Position numbers and translations under genes: made by a program. Shown here in pieces: positions 18,067 to 31,208 of a stretch of 53,372 bases of DNA. Positions within the stretch are counted from its first letter, which is position 1. Every line of letters begins with the position of its first letter. The notes under the pieces are model-generated. The model saw only the letters and a program-made list of their open reading frames with translations. It made no database searches and was not told the DNA's origin. The stretch lies in contig JAPOKJ010000022.1 in NCBI GenBank assembly GCA_029977705.1, positions 1-53,372 on the forward strand, written 5' to 3'. This DNA is from Burkholderiales bacterium. Lineage in GTDB: Bacteria; Pseudomonadota; Gammaproteobacteria; Burkholderiales; Burkholderiaceae_E.

Positions 18067-18081
18067 CCGGCAATTTGCCGG
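18067..18081. promoter_or_regulatory. Palindromic operator candidate in the divergent spacer
   Basis: CCGGCAATTTGCCGG has 7-bp perfect arms around one central base. It lies between the carotenoid oxygenase promoter and the lyase-carboxylase operon, where one regulator could control both directions. No regulator gene is adjacent. With a 1-nt centre it is more likely a DNA site than an RNA hairpin. Confidence 0.4.
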
Positions 18082-18163
18082 ATGTTCGCCCCGGGGCCGG
18101 GAGCCGCAAGCCCCGTTTGCCCGGCGCGACTGTGAAATCACCCCTGAACCGACGAGGCCTGCC

Positions 18164-19260
18164 ATGAGTTTGCTGCCCAAATCCGTGATCATCACCGACG
18201 ACACCATGCGCGAGGGTCTTCAGATCGAGCGCGTTGATATCCCCGTCGAGGCCAAGCTGCGCCTCCTGGATGCGCTGGGCGAGACCGGCGCGAAAACCAT
18301 CTCGATCGGCTCGTTCGCCCATCCCAAGTGGACGCCCCAGATGGCCTGCATCGACGAGATCGCGCAGCGCTTCGTGCCCAAGCCCGGCATCACCTACACC
18401 GCCGCGGTGTTCAACAAGGCTGGTTATGACCGCGCCGACCAGTACTTTCCCAAGCTCGATGTGCGCAAGAAGGGCCGCCTGCCGGGCACCAATGTCGAGA
18501 TGTGCGACACCTTCGCGCGGCGCAACTACAACCGCAGCCAGGCGCAGCAGATCGAGGCGATGGACATCGCGATCGAGAATGCCCGCAACAAGGGGGCCAC
18601 GGGCGCCTCGGTGGGCATCGGCAATCCCTTCGGTTCCAACTTTGAAGGCCCTTACAGCCTGCAGCAGCGCATGGACATGCTGGCGCTGATGATCGGCAAG
18701 TGGGAGGCCGCCGGCATTCCGGTCAAGCGCGTATCGTTCCTGGAGGCGATGGGCTGGAACCTGCCGCACCTGGTGCGAGAGACCCTGGTGGCGATCAAGG
18801 AGCGCTGGCCCGGCATCACCGATTTCCACATGCACCTGCACAACCAGCGCGGTGCCACGCTGGCCAGCTACTACGAGGCCCTGCAACTGGGCGTGCGCGA
18901 ATTCGACACCTGCCTGGGCGGGATGGGCGGCTGCCCGTATTGCGGCAACGGCCGCGCTGCCGGGCAGGTGCCGACCGAAGACTTTGTCGATTTGTGCCAC
19001 GAGATGGGCATCGAGACCGGCTACAACCTGGACAAGCTGATCGAGGCGGTGGCCATCGCCGAGGAAGTGGTCGGCCATCCGCTGTGGGGACATGTCTCCA
19101 AGTCCGGTGCCCGCCCGCGTGGCAAGGCCCTGTACCCGGCCAACATGCCCTTTGTCGAGACCCTCGAGGAGGCCGCCCATTTCCGCAAGGGTCCGCAGGT
19201 CTATGCCGGCCAGCTGTCGCCCTGGAAGGCCAACGATCCGCTGATGAAGGGTGCTGCCTC

Positions 19261-19264
<4 letters not shown>
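18164..19264 (+). CDS. HMG-CoA-lyase-like DRE-TIM enzyme
   Basis: A 366-residue TIM-barrel metallolyase of the HMGL family. The catalytic loop TCLGGMGGCPYCGNGRAA retains the cysteine of true HMG-CoA lyase, and the metal site is in DFHMHLHNQRG. The first motif is DDTMREGLQ rather than the usual VGPRDGLQ, so the substrate is probably another 3-hydroxy-3-methyl or 2-hydroxy acyl-CoA. It is first in a six-gene operon with carboxylase, hydratase and dehydrogenases, the position expected for the final C-C cleavage. GTGA overlaps the next gene. The fold is well supported; the exact substrate is not. Confidence 0.85.
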
Positions 19265-22921
<3,657 letters not shown>

Positions 22922-22925
<4 letters not shown>

Positions 22926-23734
22926 TGTCGAGCAACGCTACCCCGACCCCGGGCCAGGAGGCCACCCGCTACGAGATCGATCGTGGCGCTGCGTGGATCA
23001 CGCTGAACCGCCCGGCCAATCGCAATGCACTGTCCTCGGTGCTCGTCAATGAACTGGATGCCCATATCGCGGCTGCCAACGAGGATCCGGCGGTGCGCAG
23101 CATCGTCATCACCGGCACCGACCCGGCCTTTTGCGCCGGGGCCGACCTGAAGGACCCGCCGGGCCGCGCCTCGACCGGCAAACCGGGCGTGCAGTATGCC
23201 GATGTACTCAAGCGCATCGTCGACAGCCCCAAGCCGGTGATCGCCGCGGTCAATGGCGCCGCCTTTGCCGGCGGCCTGGGCCTGGTCGGCGCGTCCGACA
23301 TCGTCATTGCAGCCGAGGAGATCGAGTGCAGCTTCTCGGAGGTGCGCATCGGCGTGATTCCGGCCATCATCGCGGTGGTGTGCATGCCCAAGCTGGGGCC
23401 CCTGCATGGCATGAAGCTGTTCGTCACCGGCGAGCGTTTTTCGGGCGCTCAGGCCGTCACCGTTGGCCTGGCCCATCGCGCCGTACCAAGGGCGCAACTG
23501 CGCGAGGCGGTGCAGCAGGAGATCGACATGATCAACCTGGGCGGACCGCTGGCGGTGGTCGAGTGCAAGAAGCTGGCCCGACGCGCGCCGCAGTTGTCGA
23601 TGGAGGAAGGCTTCAAGGAGATGGCGGTGTGGAGCCGTCGCATGTTCGACAGCGCCGAAGCCGCTGAGGGCATGGCAGCCTTCCGTGAGAAACGCAAACC
23701 GGCCTGGGTGCAGGCCCTGGAGAAAAAGCAATGA
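22922..23734 (+). CDS. Enoyl-CoA hydratase/isomerase family protein
   Basis: A 270-residue crotonase. The oxyanion-hole segments are AFCAGADLKDPPG and VNGAAFAGGLGLVGASDIV, and the catalytic glutamate region is CSFSEVRIGVIPAII. In this operon it would hydrate the carboxylated enoyl-CoA before C-C cleavage by the lyase-like enzyme, like a methylglutaconyl- or isohexenylglutaconyl-CoA hydratase. That role is inferred from context. Both ends overlap the neighbouring genes by 4 nt. Confidence 0.9.
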
Positions 23735-24957
23735 GCACACAAACCCTCGACAGGCCGGCCGATCAGGCCGTCGACCTGAAGGCCTTCCGCAAGGAAGTGG
23801 CCGCGTGGCTGGAGGCCAACCGGCCGCCGGAGCCTGACTTCCTGTTGCCCGAGTCCTTCATGGAGGTGGGCACCGAGCAGCAGTTCGAGTACCTGCGCGC
23901 CTGGCAGAAGAAGGTCTACGAGGCGGGCTATCTGGGGCGCGCCTGGCCCAAGGCCTATGGCGGCGGTGGTCGTCCGCAGGCCGAACAGGACATCGTCAAT
24001 GCCGAGATGTCGCGCCTGAAGGTGCCCTTCGTGCCCAACACCATCGGCCTGAACTGGGCCGGGCCGCTGATCCTGGCGATCGGCACCGAAGAACAGAAAA
24101 AGCGCTTCATCCCCGGCATTCTCAGCGGTGATGACATCTGGTGCCAGGGCTTTTCCGAACCCGACCAGGGCTCCGATCTGGCCAACAGCCAGACGCGTGC
24201 GGCCCGCGAGGGTGACCAGTATGTGCTCAATGGCGCCAAGATCTGGACCAGCCTGGGCAGCTATGCCAAGTACATGATCCTGCTGGCGCGCACCAATCCC
24301 CAGGAAAAGCGCTATGCCGGCTTGTCCTTCTTCCTGATTCCGATGAAGGTGCCGGGCATCGAGACCCAGCCGATCAGGAAGCTGACCGGCGAGTATGGCT
24401 TCACCCAGACCTTCTTCCGCGATGCCCGCGTGCCTGCCGATTGCCTGATGGGCAAGGAAGGCGAGGGGTGGAAGATCGCCATGATGACCCTGACCTTCGA
24501 GCGCGGCGTCACCGGCGGGCAGGCGGGTGGCATCAACCGCATTTCCTTTACCGTCGATGATGTCGTGGCCCTGGCACGGCGCTCGCGGCGCGATGGCCGC
24601 CCGGCCCTCGAGGACCCGCTGGTGCGCGACCAGCTGGTCCGCTTCATGATCGAGGATCGGGGCGACCAGTTGTGCGCGGCGCGCGGGCGGGTGGCGGCGC
24701 TGTGCAGCGAGCGGCCCGATGCGATCGGCCTGTCCGGCAAGCTGCGCATCACCGAGCATCGCCGGCAGCTGTTCCAGTATTCGCTGGCCCTGCAGGGTGC
24801 CAATGGAGCACGCTGGGTGGGCGATGCAGCGGCCGTCGATGGCGGCAAATGGCAGCGCGCCTATTTCAATTCATTCTCGGCCACCATCGGTGGGGGCACG
24901 AGCCAGATCCAGGCCAACATCGTAGGCGAGCGCGTGCTCGGCCTGCCCAAGGATTGA
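23731..24957 (+). CDS. Acyl-CoA dehydrogenase (first of a pair)
   Basis: A 408-residue flavoprotein with the acyl-CoA dehydrogenase layout. It has an N-terminal helical domain, the flavin/substrate segment WCQGFSEPDQGSDLANSQT, KIWTSLGSYAKYMI, and a C-terminal GGGTSQIQANIVGERVLGLP. It adds an alpha-beta double bond to an acyl-CoA with FAD. It lies directly before a second, shorter dehydrogenase with a one-base overlap, as in heteromeric acyl-CoA dehydrogenases of steroid and terpene degradation. The substrate is unknown. Confidence 0.9.
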   Translation: MSTQTLDRPADQAVDLKAFRKEVAAWLEANRPPEPDFLLPESFMEVGTEQQFEYLRAWQKKVYEAGYLGRAWPKAYGGGGRPQAEQDIVNAEMSRLKVPFVPNTIGLNWAGPLILAIGTEEQKKRFIPGILSGDDIWCQGFSEPDQGSDLANSQTRAAREGDQYVLNGAKIWTSLGSYAKYMILLARTNPQEKRYAGLSFFLIPMKVPGIETQPIRKLTGEYGFTQTFFRDARVPADCLMGKEGEGWKIAMMTLTFERGVTGGQAGGINRISFTVDDVVALARRSRRDGRPALEDPLVRDQLVRFMIEDRGDQLCAARGRVAALCSERPDAIGLSGKLRITEHRRQLFQYSLALQGANGARWVGDAAAVDGGKWQRAYFNSFSATIGGGTSQIQANIVGERVLGLPKD

Positions 24958-26093
24958 TGATGGAAACCGTCAAACCCCACCTCGTACAGTGCACCGACGA
25001 GCAGGCCATGCTGCTCGAATCGGCCGTGAGCTTTTGCCGCGAACAATCCACGGTGGCCAAGGTGCGCCAGCTGATCGGCAGCGATAACGGCTTTGATACC
25101 GCTGTCTGGCAGCAGATCGGCGAACTCGGCTGGAACGGCATTGCGATTCCTGAAAGCCTGGGCGGCAGTGGCCTGTCGTTGGCCGAGGCGATCACCCTTG
25201 CCGAACCGATGGGCCGGCATCTGCTGGCCACGCCCTTTGCCAGCACGCAGATCTTCACGCAGGGCCTGTTGGCCGGCGGCAGTGCCACCCAGCAGCAGGC
25301 AGTGCTGCCGCGCATCAGCCAGGGGGCAGCGGCCAGCGTGGCCTTGTTCGAGGACGAGGGTGACTGGGATCTGACCCACCTGAGTGCTTCGGCCAGTGCC
25401 CGGGGCGCCGGCTTTGCGCTGTCGGGCAGCAAGACCCTGGTGCTCGATGCCGCAGTGGCGCAGGCGCTGCTGGTGTCGGTGAGCCTGGACGGCCAGCCGG
25501 CCCTGGTGCTGCTCGATGCTGCTGGCATCGCAGCCTGCAGGCCGGTGCGCGAGACCATCATCGACGAGACCCGCCGCGCCTACCGCCTGACGCTCGATGG
25601 CGTGACGGTGGACGAGGCCGCCCTCATCCGTGGCGACAAGGCCCTGGCCGCATTGGCCGCCATCCGCCGCAGCGCGCTGGCGCTGCACATCGCCGAGGCC
25701 GCCGGTGGCATCGCCGGCGCCCTGGATGTGATGGTCGACTACCTGAACACCCGCACCACCTTCGGACGCAAGATCGGCAGCTACCAGTCCCTCAAGCACA
25801 CCTGCGCACAGATCCTCATCGGCCTGGAGCGCACCCGTTCACATGCCTATCACGTGGCCACCCTGATGGCGCGTGGCGAGGATGCTGAGGTAGCCCTGCA
25901 CATGGGCAAGGCCGAGGCGGGCGACAGCTTCGTGTTTGCCGGCGACCGTGCGGTGCAATTTCACGGTGGCTTTGGCTTCACCTACGATTGCAACGCGCAA
26001 CTGTTCCTGCGGCGTGCCATCTGGGTGCAGCAGGCATTCGGGGATGCGGGGCATCACCGGCGCAGGCTTGGGGAGATTCTGCTGGCGGCTTGA
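24957..26093 (+). CDS. Acyl-CoA dehydrogenase (second of a pair)
   Basis: A 378-residue acyl-CoA dehydrogenase-like protein. The N-terminal half is recognisable (LGWNGIAIPESLGGSGLSLAEA), and the C-terminal domain has YLNTRTTFGRKIGSYQSLKH and AVQFHGGFGFTYDCNAQLF. The middle beta domain is short and Ala-rich and lacks the usual TEPxxGSD segment, so it may be the partner subunit of the dehydrogenase encoded upstream. TGATG joins the two genes; a second ATG one codon later is equally possible. It is the last gene of the operon. Confidence 0.87.
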   Translation: MMETVKPHLVQCTDEQAMLLESAVSFCREQSTVAKVRQLIGSDNGFDTAVWQQIGELGWNGIAIPESLGGSGLSLAEAITLAEPMGRHLLATPFASTQIFTQGLLAGGSATQQQAVLPRISQGAAASVALFEDEGDWDLTHLSASASARGAGFALSGSKTLVLDAAVAQALLVSVSLDGQPALVLLDAAGIAACRPVRETIIDETRRAYRLTLDGVTVDEAALIRGDKALAALAAIRRSALALHIAEAAGGIAGALDVMVDYLNTRTTFGRKIGSYQSLKHTCAQILIGLERTRSHAYHVATLMARGEDAEVALHMGKAEAGDSFVFAGDRAVQFHGGFGFTYDCNAQLFLRRAIWVQQAFGDAGHHRRRLGEILLAA

Positions 26094-26102
26094 TCTGATC
26101 AA

Positions 26103-26118
26103 CCGCCCTGCCGGGCGG
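26103..26118. terminator. Hairpin between convergent genes
   Basis: CCGCCC-TGCC-GGGCGG forms a perfect 6-bp stem with a 4-nt loop in the 54-nt gap between the dehydrogenase operon and the convergent Bug gene. A second GC-rich imperfect inverted repeat follows. There are no T tracts, so termination may be weak or Rho-dependent. Confidence 0.4.
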
Positions 26119-26147
26119 AGTCGCCGCGCCTGCGCTGGCGCAGCGCG

Positions 26148-27137
26148 CTATTCGAGACGTATCGAACCCTCCTCGGCGATGCGCTTCCACTTGCTCTGTT
26201 CGCTGCGGAAGAAGTTGCCGAACTCGGCCGCGTTCATCGGCATGTAGATGCCGCCATTGGCTTCCATCCACTCCTTCATCTCCGGTCGCAAAGCGGCCCT
26301 GACCATTTCCGCATTGAGTCGGTCAATGATCTCCTGCGGCGTGCCGGCCGGCGCGAACAGGCCGCTGAAGGCCGCCAGGTTGGTCGCGGCATAGCCTGCC
26401 TCGGCCAGCGTCGGTACCTGGCCGTATTTGGGATGGCGGGTGGGCCCCATGGTGGTGACAGCGATCAGGCGCTTGGCGGAGGTGAAGGGCTCCAACTCGG
26501 AGGACCAGCCAATGGCGATATCCACGTCGCCATTGGCTGCATCCAGCAGTGCGGCAGCCCCTCCCTTGTAGGGGATGGCCCGAATGCGGATGCCAGTCGC
26601 CTTTGCGAACTGGGCACAGGCAAAGTGCTGGGGCGAGGCCTGGCCCGCCGTACCGCAGATGAGTTCCCCGCCGCGCGCCCGTGCTTTCTCAAGCAGTTGT
26701 GCCAGGTTCTGGGCGCCGAGCTTTGCACTCGCGACGACCATCGGGTAACCCATAGTGCCCAGCGCGATCGGCACGAAGTCCTTGGCCGGCTGGTAGCGCG
26801 TCACGCCGCCGGCAGACGGATAGGTGATCAGGGCGGTCATGCCCCCGAAGAAAAGGGTGAGGCCATCCGGTGTGGATCGGGCCATGGTCTCCGCGGCGAT
26901 GGTGCCCGATGCACCGGGCTTGGCATCGACGACGAAGGACTGGCCGAGCACGTCGCCCAGGCGCTGCGCGAAGCGTCGCGACCAGATGTCGTTGGTGCTT
27001 CCGGTGGTGGTCTCGATCAGGATGCGAACCGGCTTGGCGGGATATCCCTGTGCCATGACCCGGGTGCCTGCCGTCATGGCCAGTACCGTCAGTGCCAAAA
27101 CGGCAGGGGTCGCGATCCATTGCAACAATTTTTTCAT
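26148..27137 (-). CDS. Bug/TctC-family periplasmic binding protein
   Basis: A 329-residue solute receptor with a Sec signal peptide (MKKLLQWIA, cleavage after RVMAQ). The mature protein begins GYPAKPVRILIETTTGSTND, the first ligand loop of the family, and continues with DAKPGASGTIAAE, IPYKGGAAALLDAANGDVD and VPTLAEAGYAA. It is the last gene of a minus-strand set with an acyl-CoA dehydrogenase, acyl-CoA synthetase and oxidoreductase, whose substrate it presumably captures. No TctA/TctB membrane genes are near. The ligand is probably a carboxylate. Confidence 0.92.
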   Translation of the reverse strand: MKKLLQWIATPAVLALTVLAMTAGTRVMAQGYPAKPVRILIETTTGSTNDIWSRRFAQRLGDVLGQSFVVDAKPGASGTIAAETMARSTPDGLTLFFGGMTALITYPSAGGVTRYQPAKDFVPIALGTMGYPMVVASAKLGAQNLAQLLEKARARGGELICGTAGQASPQHFACAQFAKATGIRIRAIPYKGGAAALLDAANGDVDIAIGWSSELEPFTSAKRLIAVTTMGPTRHPKYGQVPTLAEAGYAATNLAAFSGLFAPAGTPQEIIDRLNAEMVRAALRPEMKEWMEANGGIYMPMNAAEFGNFFRSEQSKWKRIAEEGSIRLE

Positions 27138-27171
27138 GAGTTTTTCCTTTCAGCTGCCAGATGCGGGCCGC

Positions 27172-28329
27172 TCAGCCCTTCTTGCCCAGAATCTCGCGGG
27201 CCATCACCATCTTCATGATCTCGGTCGAGCCCTCCATCTGCTTGCACATGCGCAGGTGGTTGTAGAAGTCACCGAAGGGATAGTCATCGATCGACAGGCC
27301 CCGCCCGCCCAATATCTGCATCGAGCGGTCCACGACGCGCAGGCCGGCATCGATGCAATAGGCCTTGACCATGGAGGCCTGAAGGCGGGCAGCGTCGAAG
27401 CCGCCGCGATCGACCAGCCAGGCGGCGTTGTAGGTGTTCCAGCGGATGGACTCGATGTCGTACTGGTTGTCGGTCAGCATCCACTGGATGGCCTGGTTGC
27501 TGCCCAGTGACTTGCCGAACACCTTGCGGTTCGTGGCGTAATCGACGGCCAGTTCCTGGCTGCGCTCGGAAACGCCCAGCGCCAGTCCGCCCAGACGCAT
27601 GCGGAAACGGTTGAACTGATGCTGTGCGATCTCGAAGCCGGCGCCTTCTTCTCCAAGCAGATTCCCGGCCGGGACTTCGACATTGACGAGCTTGACCTCC
27701 TGCTCGATGCCCCAGGTGCGCGAGAGCACCGGAATGTCACGTACTTTCTCGAAGCCGGGTGTGTCGTTGTCGACCAGAAAGATGCTGATGCCCTTGTAGC
27801 CTTTGCTCGCATCGGTCACTGCCGCGACGGCCGTGTAGGACGCACCGTGGTGACCGGTGCGCCACATCTTGCGGCCATTGATGACCCAGCCGCCGCCCTT
27901 GCGCACTGCGCTCGTTCGGATGGCCGCCAGATCGGATCCGGTCTCCGGTTCGGTGAAGCACATCGACCAGCCGGTTTCACCTTCGATGACCGGATACAGG
28001 TATTTGCGCTTGATCGCCTCGGACGCCTTGTACATCACCGGCCAGGGGGCGAAGGGGCCGGTCGGCATGCGCCGGGGCACCTTGGACAGCTCGGTGAGCA
28101 CGATCACATCGGCCATTGCGCCCAGTCCCTGGCCGCCGTGGTCCTTGGGCACGATCAGCTTGGTCAGGCCGTACTCGGCCAGCTTCGCTTTCAGATGCGC
28201 CTTCAGCTCGGGGCTGTAGTCAGCAACGGTGATGGGCCAGTCGCGGTAGTGCGGCTCGGCCTCGGCCTGGACGAAGGCGCGGGCGCGACGCTGCAGGTCG
28301 AGCAGATCATCGTCAAGTTCGAAGTTCAT
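27172..28329 (-). CDS. Acyl-CoA dehydrogenase
   Basis: A 385-residue acyl-CoA dehydrogenase with complete family landmarks: FTEPETGSDLAAIRT, INGRKMWRTGHHGASYT, the C-terminal ILGGRGLSIDDYPFGDFYNHLR and EGSTEIMKMVMAREIL. The N-terminal MNFELDDDLLDLQRRARAF fits the start. It would oxidise the CoA thioester made by the synthetase encoded 39 nt upstream. The substrate is unknown; it belongs to the set flanked by the IclR gene. Confidence 0.92.
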   Translation of the reverse strand: MNFELDDDLLDLQRRARAFVQAEAEPHYRDWPITVADYSPELKAHLKAKLAEYGLTKLIVPKDHGGQGLGAMADVIVLTELSKVPRRMPTGPFAPWPVMYKASEAIKRKYLYPVIEGETGWSMCFTEPETGSDLAAIRTSAVRKGGGWVINGRKMWRTGHHGASYTAVAAVTDASKGYKGISIFLVDNDTPGFEKVRDIPVLSRTWGIEQEVKLVNVEVPAGNLLGEEGAGFEIAQHQFNRFRMRLGGLALGVSERSQELAVDYATNRKVFGKSLGSNQAIQWMLTDNQYDIESIRWNTYNAAWLVDRGGFDAARLQASMVKAYCIDAGLRVVDRSMQILGGRGLSIDDYPFGDFYNHLRMCKQMEGSTEIMKMVMAREILGKKG

Positions 28330-28368
28330 GGTCTGGGGCTCCTGTTGGATCGGTGGGGGCGGCGGCGC

Positions 28369-29964
28369 TCAGCGTTGCGGGTGTGGCCGTTCAGGGGGCG
28401 CCTGGCGCGCGCGGTATTGGTCCCGCACCAGTCGCTTGAGCAGCTTTCCGGTGTCGGTTCGGGGCAGGCCGGTGGCAAAGTCGATGCTGCGCGGGCACTT
28501 GATGTGCGACAGGCGATCCCGGCAGAACGCCAGCAGGGCCTGCGCGGTGGCCTCGGACGCGTTGTGCGGGTCGCGCAGTTCGACCACGGCCTTGACCTCC
28601 TCTCCGTAGTCCGCGTGCGGCACGCCAATCACGGCAACGTCGAGCACCAGCGGGTGCTCAAGCAGCAGGTTCTCGGCCTCCTGCGGATAGATGTTGACGC
28701 CGCCGGAAATGATCATGTTGGCCCGTCGGTCGGTCAGGTAGAGGTAGCCCTGAGTGTCGACGTGACCGATGTCGCCCATCGTGGCCCACCCCTGGGGCGT
28801 GTGCGCCTCGGCGGTCTTGGCCTCGTCATTGTGGTAACGAAAGCGCGGACCGCCCTCAAAGCAGACCAGCCCGTCGACACCGGCGGGACAGTCGGCCCCT
28901 TCGTCGTTGACGATGTGCAGCCGGCCTTGTACCGCCTTGCCTACCGAACCGGGATGCGCCAGCCATTCCTGCGGCGAGATGACGGTGGCACCGGCCCGCT
29001 CGGAGCCTGAGTAGTATTCCCAGACGATGGGGCCCCACCAGTCGATCATGCGCCTTTTGACATCGATCGGGCAGGGGGCGGCGGCGTGCAGCGCCATGCG
29101 ATGGCTCGACAGATCGTAACGGCACCTTTCGTCCTCGGCCAGTGCCAGGAAGCGGACGAACATGGTGGGCACCCATTGCGAGTGGGTGATCCGGTAGCGC
29201 TCGATGAAAGCCAGTGCCCGCTGTGCATCGAACTTGCGCATGATCACCACCGTCCCGCCGCTGGCCAGACAGCGGATCGAAAAGCGCAGCGGTGCTGCGT
29301 GGTACATCGGGGCAGGCGAGAGGTAGACGCTGTCCGGCCCCAGATCGAAAAACGAGGTCCAGTTGGCCGGTTGCATCGATGCGTTGATCTGGGGATCACC
29401 GGTCAGGGCATGTTTGATGCCCTTGGGCTTGCCGGTAGTGCCCGATGAGTAGGCGAAATCCACGCCCATGGCGCGCTGTGGCAGCTCTGGCACGGGGCCG
29501 GTGTTGACGATGTCCTGATAGTCCTTGTAGTCCTGGTAGTTCCTCTTGCCCCGCTCGCCCTGCGGACCATCATCTGCCACCTGATCGACACTGAGCACGG
29601 TCATGCCGCTGCGCAGCGCCGGCTCGAAGGCCCGCACGATATCGGCATGGGCCTTCTCCGTCACCAGACAGGTCGCGGCGGCATCGCGCAGGATGTAGGC
29701 GACCTCCGCAGCCGTCAGATGGGTGCTGATGGGCACGTAGTAAAGCCCGGCCCTGCGCGCTGCAAAGCACACCTCGAGGTATTCGAGCCGGTTGCCCAGC
29801 AGGATGGCGATGACCCCACCCTGCGGCAACCGTTCGGCCAGGTGCTGCGCCAGGCGCGCCGAGCGCGCATGCAATGAGCCGAAGCTGACCTGCTCGCCGG
29901 TCTCGGCAATGATGACCGCGGGCGTGTCGGGCTTTTGTTGCGCGAAAGTCTTCAGGCTGCTCAT
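28369..29964 (-). CDS. Acyl-CoA synthetase (AMP-binding family)
   Basis: A 531-residue adenylate-forming ligase. The P-loop motif is YSSGTTGKPKG, the hinge region is YLTDRRANMIISGGVNIYPQE, and the C-terminal catalytic lysine is in LPRTDTGKLLKRL. It activates a free acid to its CoA ester with ATP. It lies between the oxidoreductase and dehydrogenase genes on one strand and is probably co-transcribed with them. A short run rich in Tyr, Asp and Lys (near residue 142) is an insertion of unknown meaning. Confidence 0.91.
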   Translation of the reverse strand: MSSLKTFAQQKPDTPAVIIAETGEQVSFGSLHARSARLAQHLAERLPQGGVIAILLGNRLEYLEVCFAARRAGLYYVPISTHLTAAEVAYILRDAAATCLVTEKAHADIVRAFEPALRSGMTVLSVDQVADDGPQGERGKRNYQDYKDYQDIVNTGPVPELPQRAMGVDFAYSSGTTGKPKGIKHALTGDPQINASMQPANWTSFFDLGPDSVYLSPAPMYHAAPLRFSIRCLASGGTVVIMRKFDAQRALAFIERYRITHSQWVPTMFVRFLALAEDERCRYDLSSHRMALHAAAPCPIDVKRRMIDWWGPIVWEYYSGSERAGATVISPQEWLAHPGSVGKAVQGRLHIVNDEGADCPAGVDGLVCFEGGPRFRYHNDEAKTAEAHTPQGWATMGDIGHVDTQGYLYLTDRRANMIISGGVNIYPQEAENLLLEHPLVLDVAVIGVPHADYGEEVKAVVELRDPHNASEATAQALLAFCRDRLSHIKCPRSIDFATGLPRTDTGKLLKRLVRDQYRARQAPPERPHPQR

Positions 29965-30012
29965 CGAGGGATCCGGCGGCGATGGGAGGGACGGGGAGGC
30001 TGTGACGTTCGA

Positions 30013-31044
30013 TCAGATCGGGACCGTGACGACGATCTTGCCGACCGCCTGCCGGGACTCGAGCCGCGCGATCGCGGTCGGTGCCTGGGCGAAGGGGTAG
30101 ACCTCGGTCACCCTGGGGGCGATCTTGCCGGTCTGCCAAAGAGCGAACAGGGCGTCCATGTTGCGGGCCTGGGCGTCGGGTTCTGCGTTGACGAAGGTGC
30201 GCCAGTCGACCCCGATGATCCGGGTGCTCTTGAGCAGGGTCAGGTTCAGGGGTACCCGAGGAATGCCTGCGGTGAAACCGATCACCAGATGCCGTCCGCC
30301 GCGGCTGAGGCAGCGCAGTGCGGGTTCCGTGTAGGCGCCGCCCACCGGATCGAAGACGACATCTGCGCCGCCGGGCACGAGGGCCTTGAGTCGGGACGCG
30401 AAGGCCTTCTGCGGCTCGCCCTCTTTGAGGTCAGGGTCGTACACCAGGCCCGACGACGCGCCATGGGCCAGCGCATGGTCGATCTTGCCGGGATGCGAGG
30501 CGCAGGCCAGCACGGTGGCGCCCAGGGCGTGGCCGATCTCGACTGCGGCGCTACCCACGCCGCCTCCGGCGCCGAGCACCAGAAGGGTCTCGCCGGGCTT
30601 GAGTGCTGCCTGATCCTGCAGGGCGTGATAGGCGGTGGCGTACGCGAACATGAAGGCCGCCGCCTCGATGCGGGGCAGTGATTCGGGCAGGTGCAGGCAC
30701 CGGCCCTGCGACAGCGCGATGTACTCGGCCATCGCGCCCCATCCGCAACGCCCGATCACGGCGTCACCGACCTTGAAGCCGCTTACGTCCGGGCCCGCTT
30801 TCGCGACGATGCCGCTGAACTCGCTGCCTGGCACCAGGGGCCTGGGCGCCTTGACCTGATATAGGTCGCGCAGAAAAAGGCCATCCGGGAAGTTGATGCC
30901 GACGCCTTGCACCTTGACGAGGATCTCGTCACCGGTCGGCTCGGGAACGGCCACCTCTTCAAGCCTGAGCGACTCGGGGCCGCCGGCCTGGTGGCTTCGC
31001 CAGGCCTTCATGGTGGGTGGGATGGGGGTTGCCCCGGTGATCAT
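30013..31044 (-). CDS. Zinc-free MDR-type NADPH:quinone oxidoreductase family protein
   Basis: A 343-residue medium-chain dehydrogenase/reductase of the quinone-oxidoreductase branch. It has a GroES-like N-terminal domain with GINFPDGLFLRDLYQ and LVPGSEFSGIV. The Rossmann motif is VLGAGGGVGSAAVEIGHALGA, and VVFDPVGGAYTEPALR follows. No catalytic zinc cysteines are visible. The ATG of MITGATP was chosen because GGAGA lies 6-7 nt upstream. It is the first gene of the set regulated from the IclR side. Members reduce quinones or enoyl-CoA/enone double bonds. Confidence 0.88.
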   Translation of the reverse strand: MITGATPIPPTMKAWRSHQAGGPESLRLEEVAVPEPTGDEILVKVQGVGINFPDGLFLRDLYQVKAPRPLVPGSEFSGIVAKAGPDVSGFKVGDAVIGRCGWGAMAEYIALSQGRCLHLPESLPRIEAAAFMFAYATAYHALQDQAALKPGETLLVLGAGGGVGSAAVEIGHALGATVLACASHPGKIDHALAHGASSGLVYDPDLKEGEPQKAFASRLKALVPGGADVVFDPVGGAYTEPALRCLSRGGRHLVIGFTAGIPRVPLNLTLLKSTRIIGVDWRTFVNAEPDAQARNMDALFALWQTGKIAPRVTEVYPFAQAPTAIARLESRQAVGKIVVTVPI

Positions 31045-31159
31045 GTCCTGTCTCCTTGCCACAGTGCTCCTGGCTCGGCATGTCGAGCGCACGGTCTGTG
31101 TCGCACGGCCTTGCAGGCCATGTCGTCGGGAGCAATTTAGGGCTATTCTCAGAGGCGTG

Positions 31160-31175
31160 TATCACATATGTGATA
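31160..31175. promoter_or_regulatory. 16-bp palindrome, candidate IclR operator
   Basis: TATCACATATGTGATA is a perfect 16-bp palindrome, AT-rich against a GC-rich background. It is 33 nt before the iclR-type start codon and 115 nt before the divergent oxidoreductase gene. IclR regulators commonly bind palindromes of this length in such spacers, so it probably serves autoregulation and control of the catabolic set. No confident -35/-10 pair was found for either direction. Confidence 0.6.
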
Positions 31176-31208
31176 TCAAATCGCCCGTGTCCGCCTGACC
31201 CCAAAGCC

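Noticed and set aside
26121-26147. Second intrinsic terminator after the dehydrogenase operon
   Set aside because: The inverted repeat is imperfect, leaves a 2-nt loop if fully paired and has no T run.
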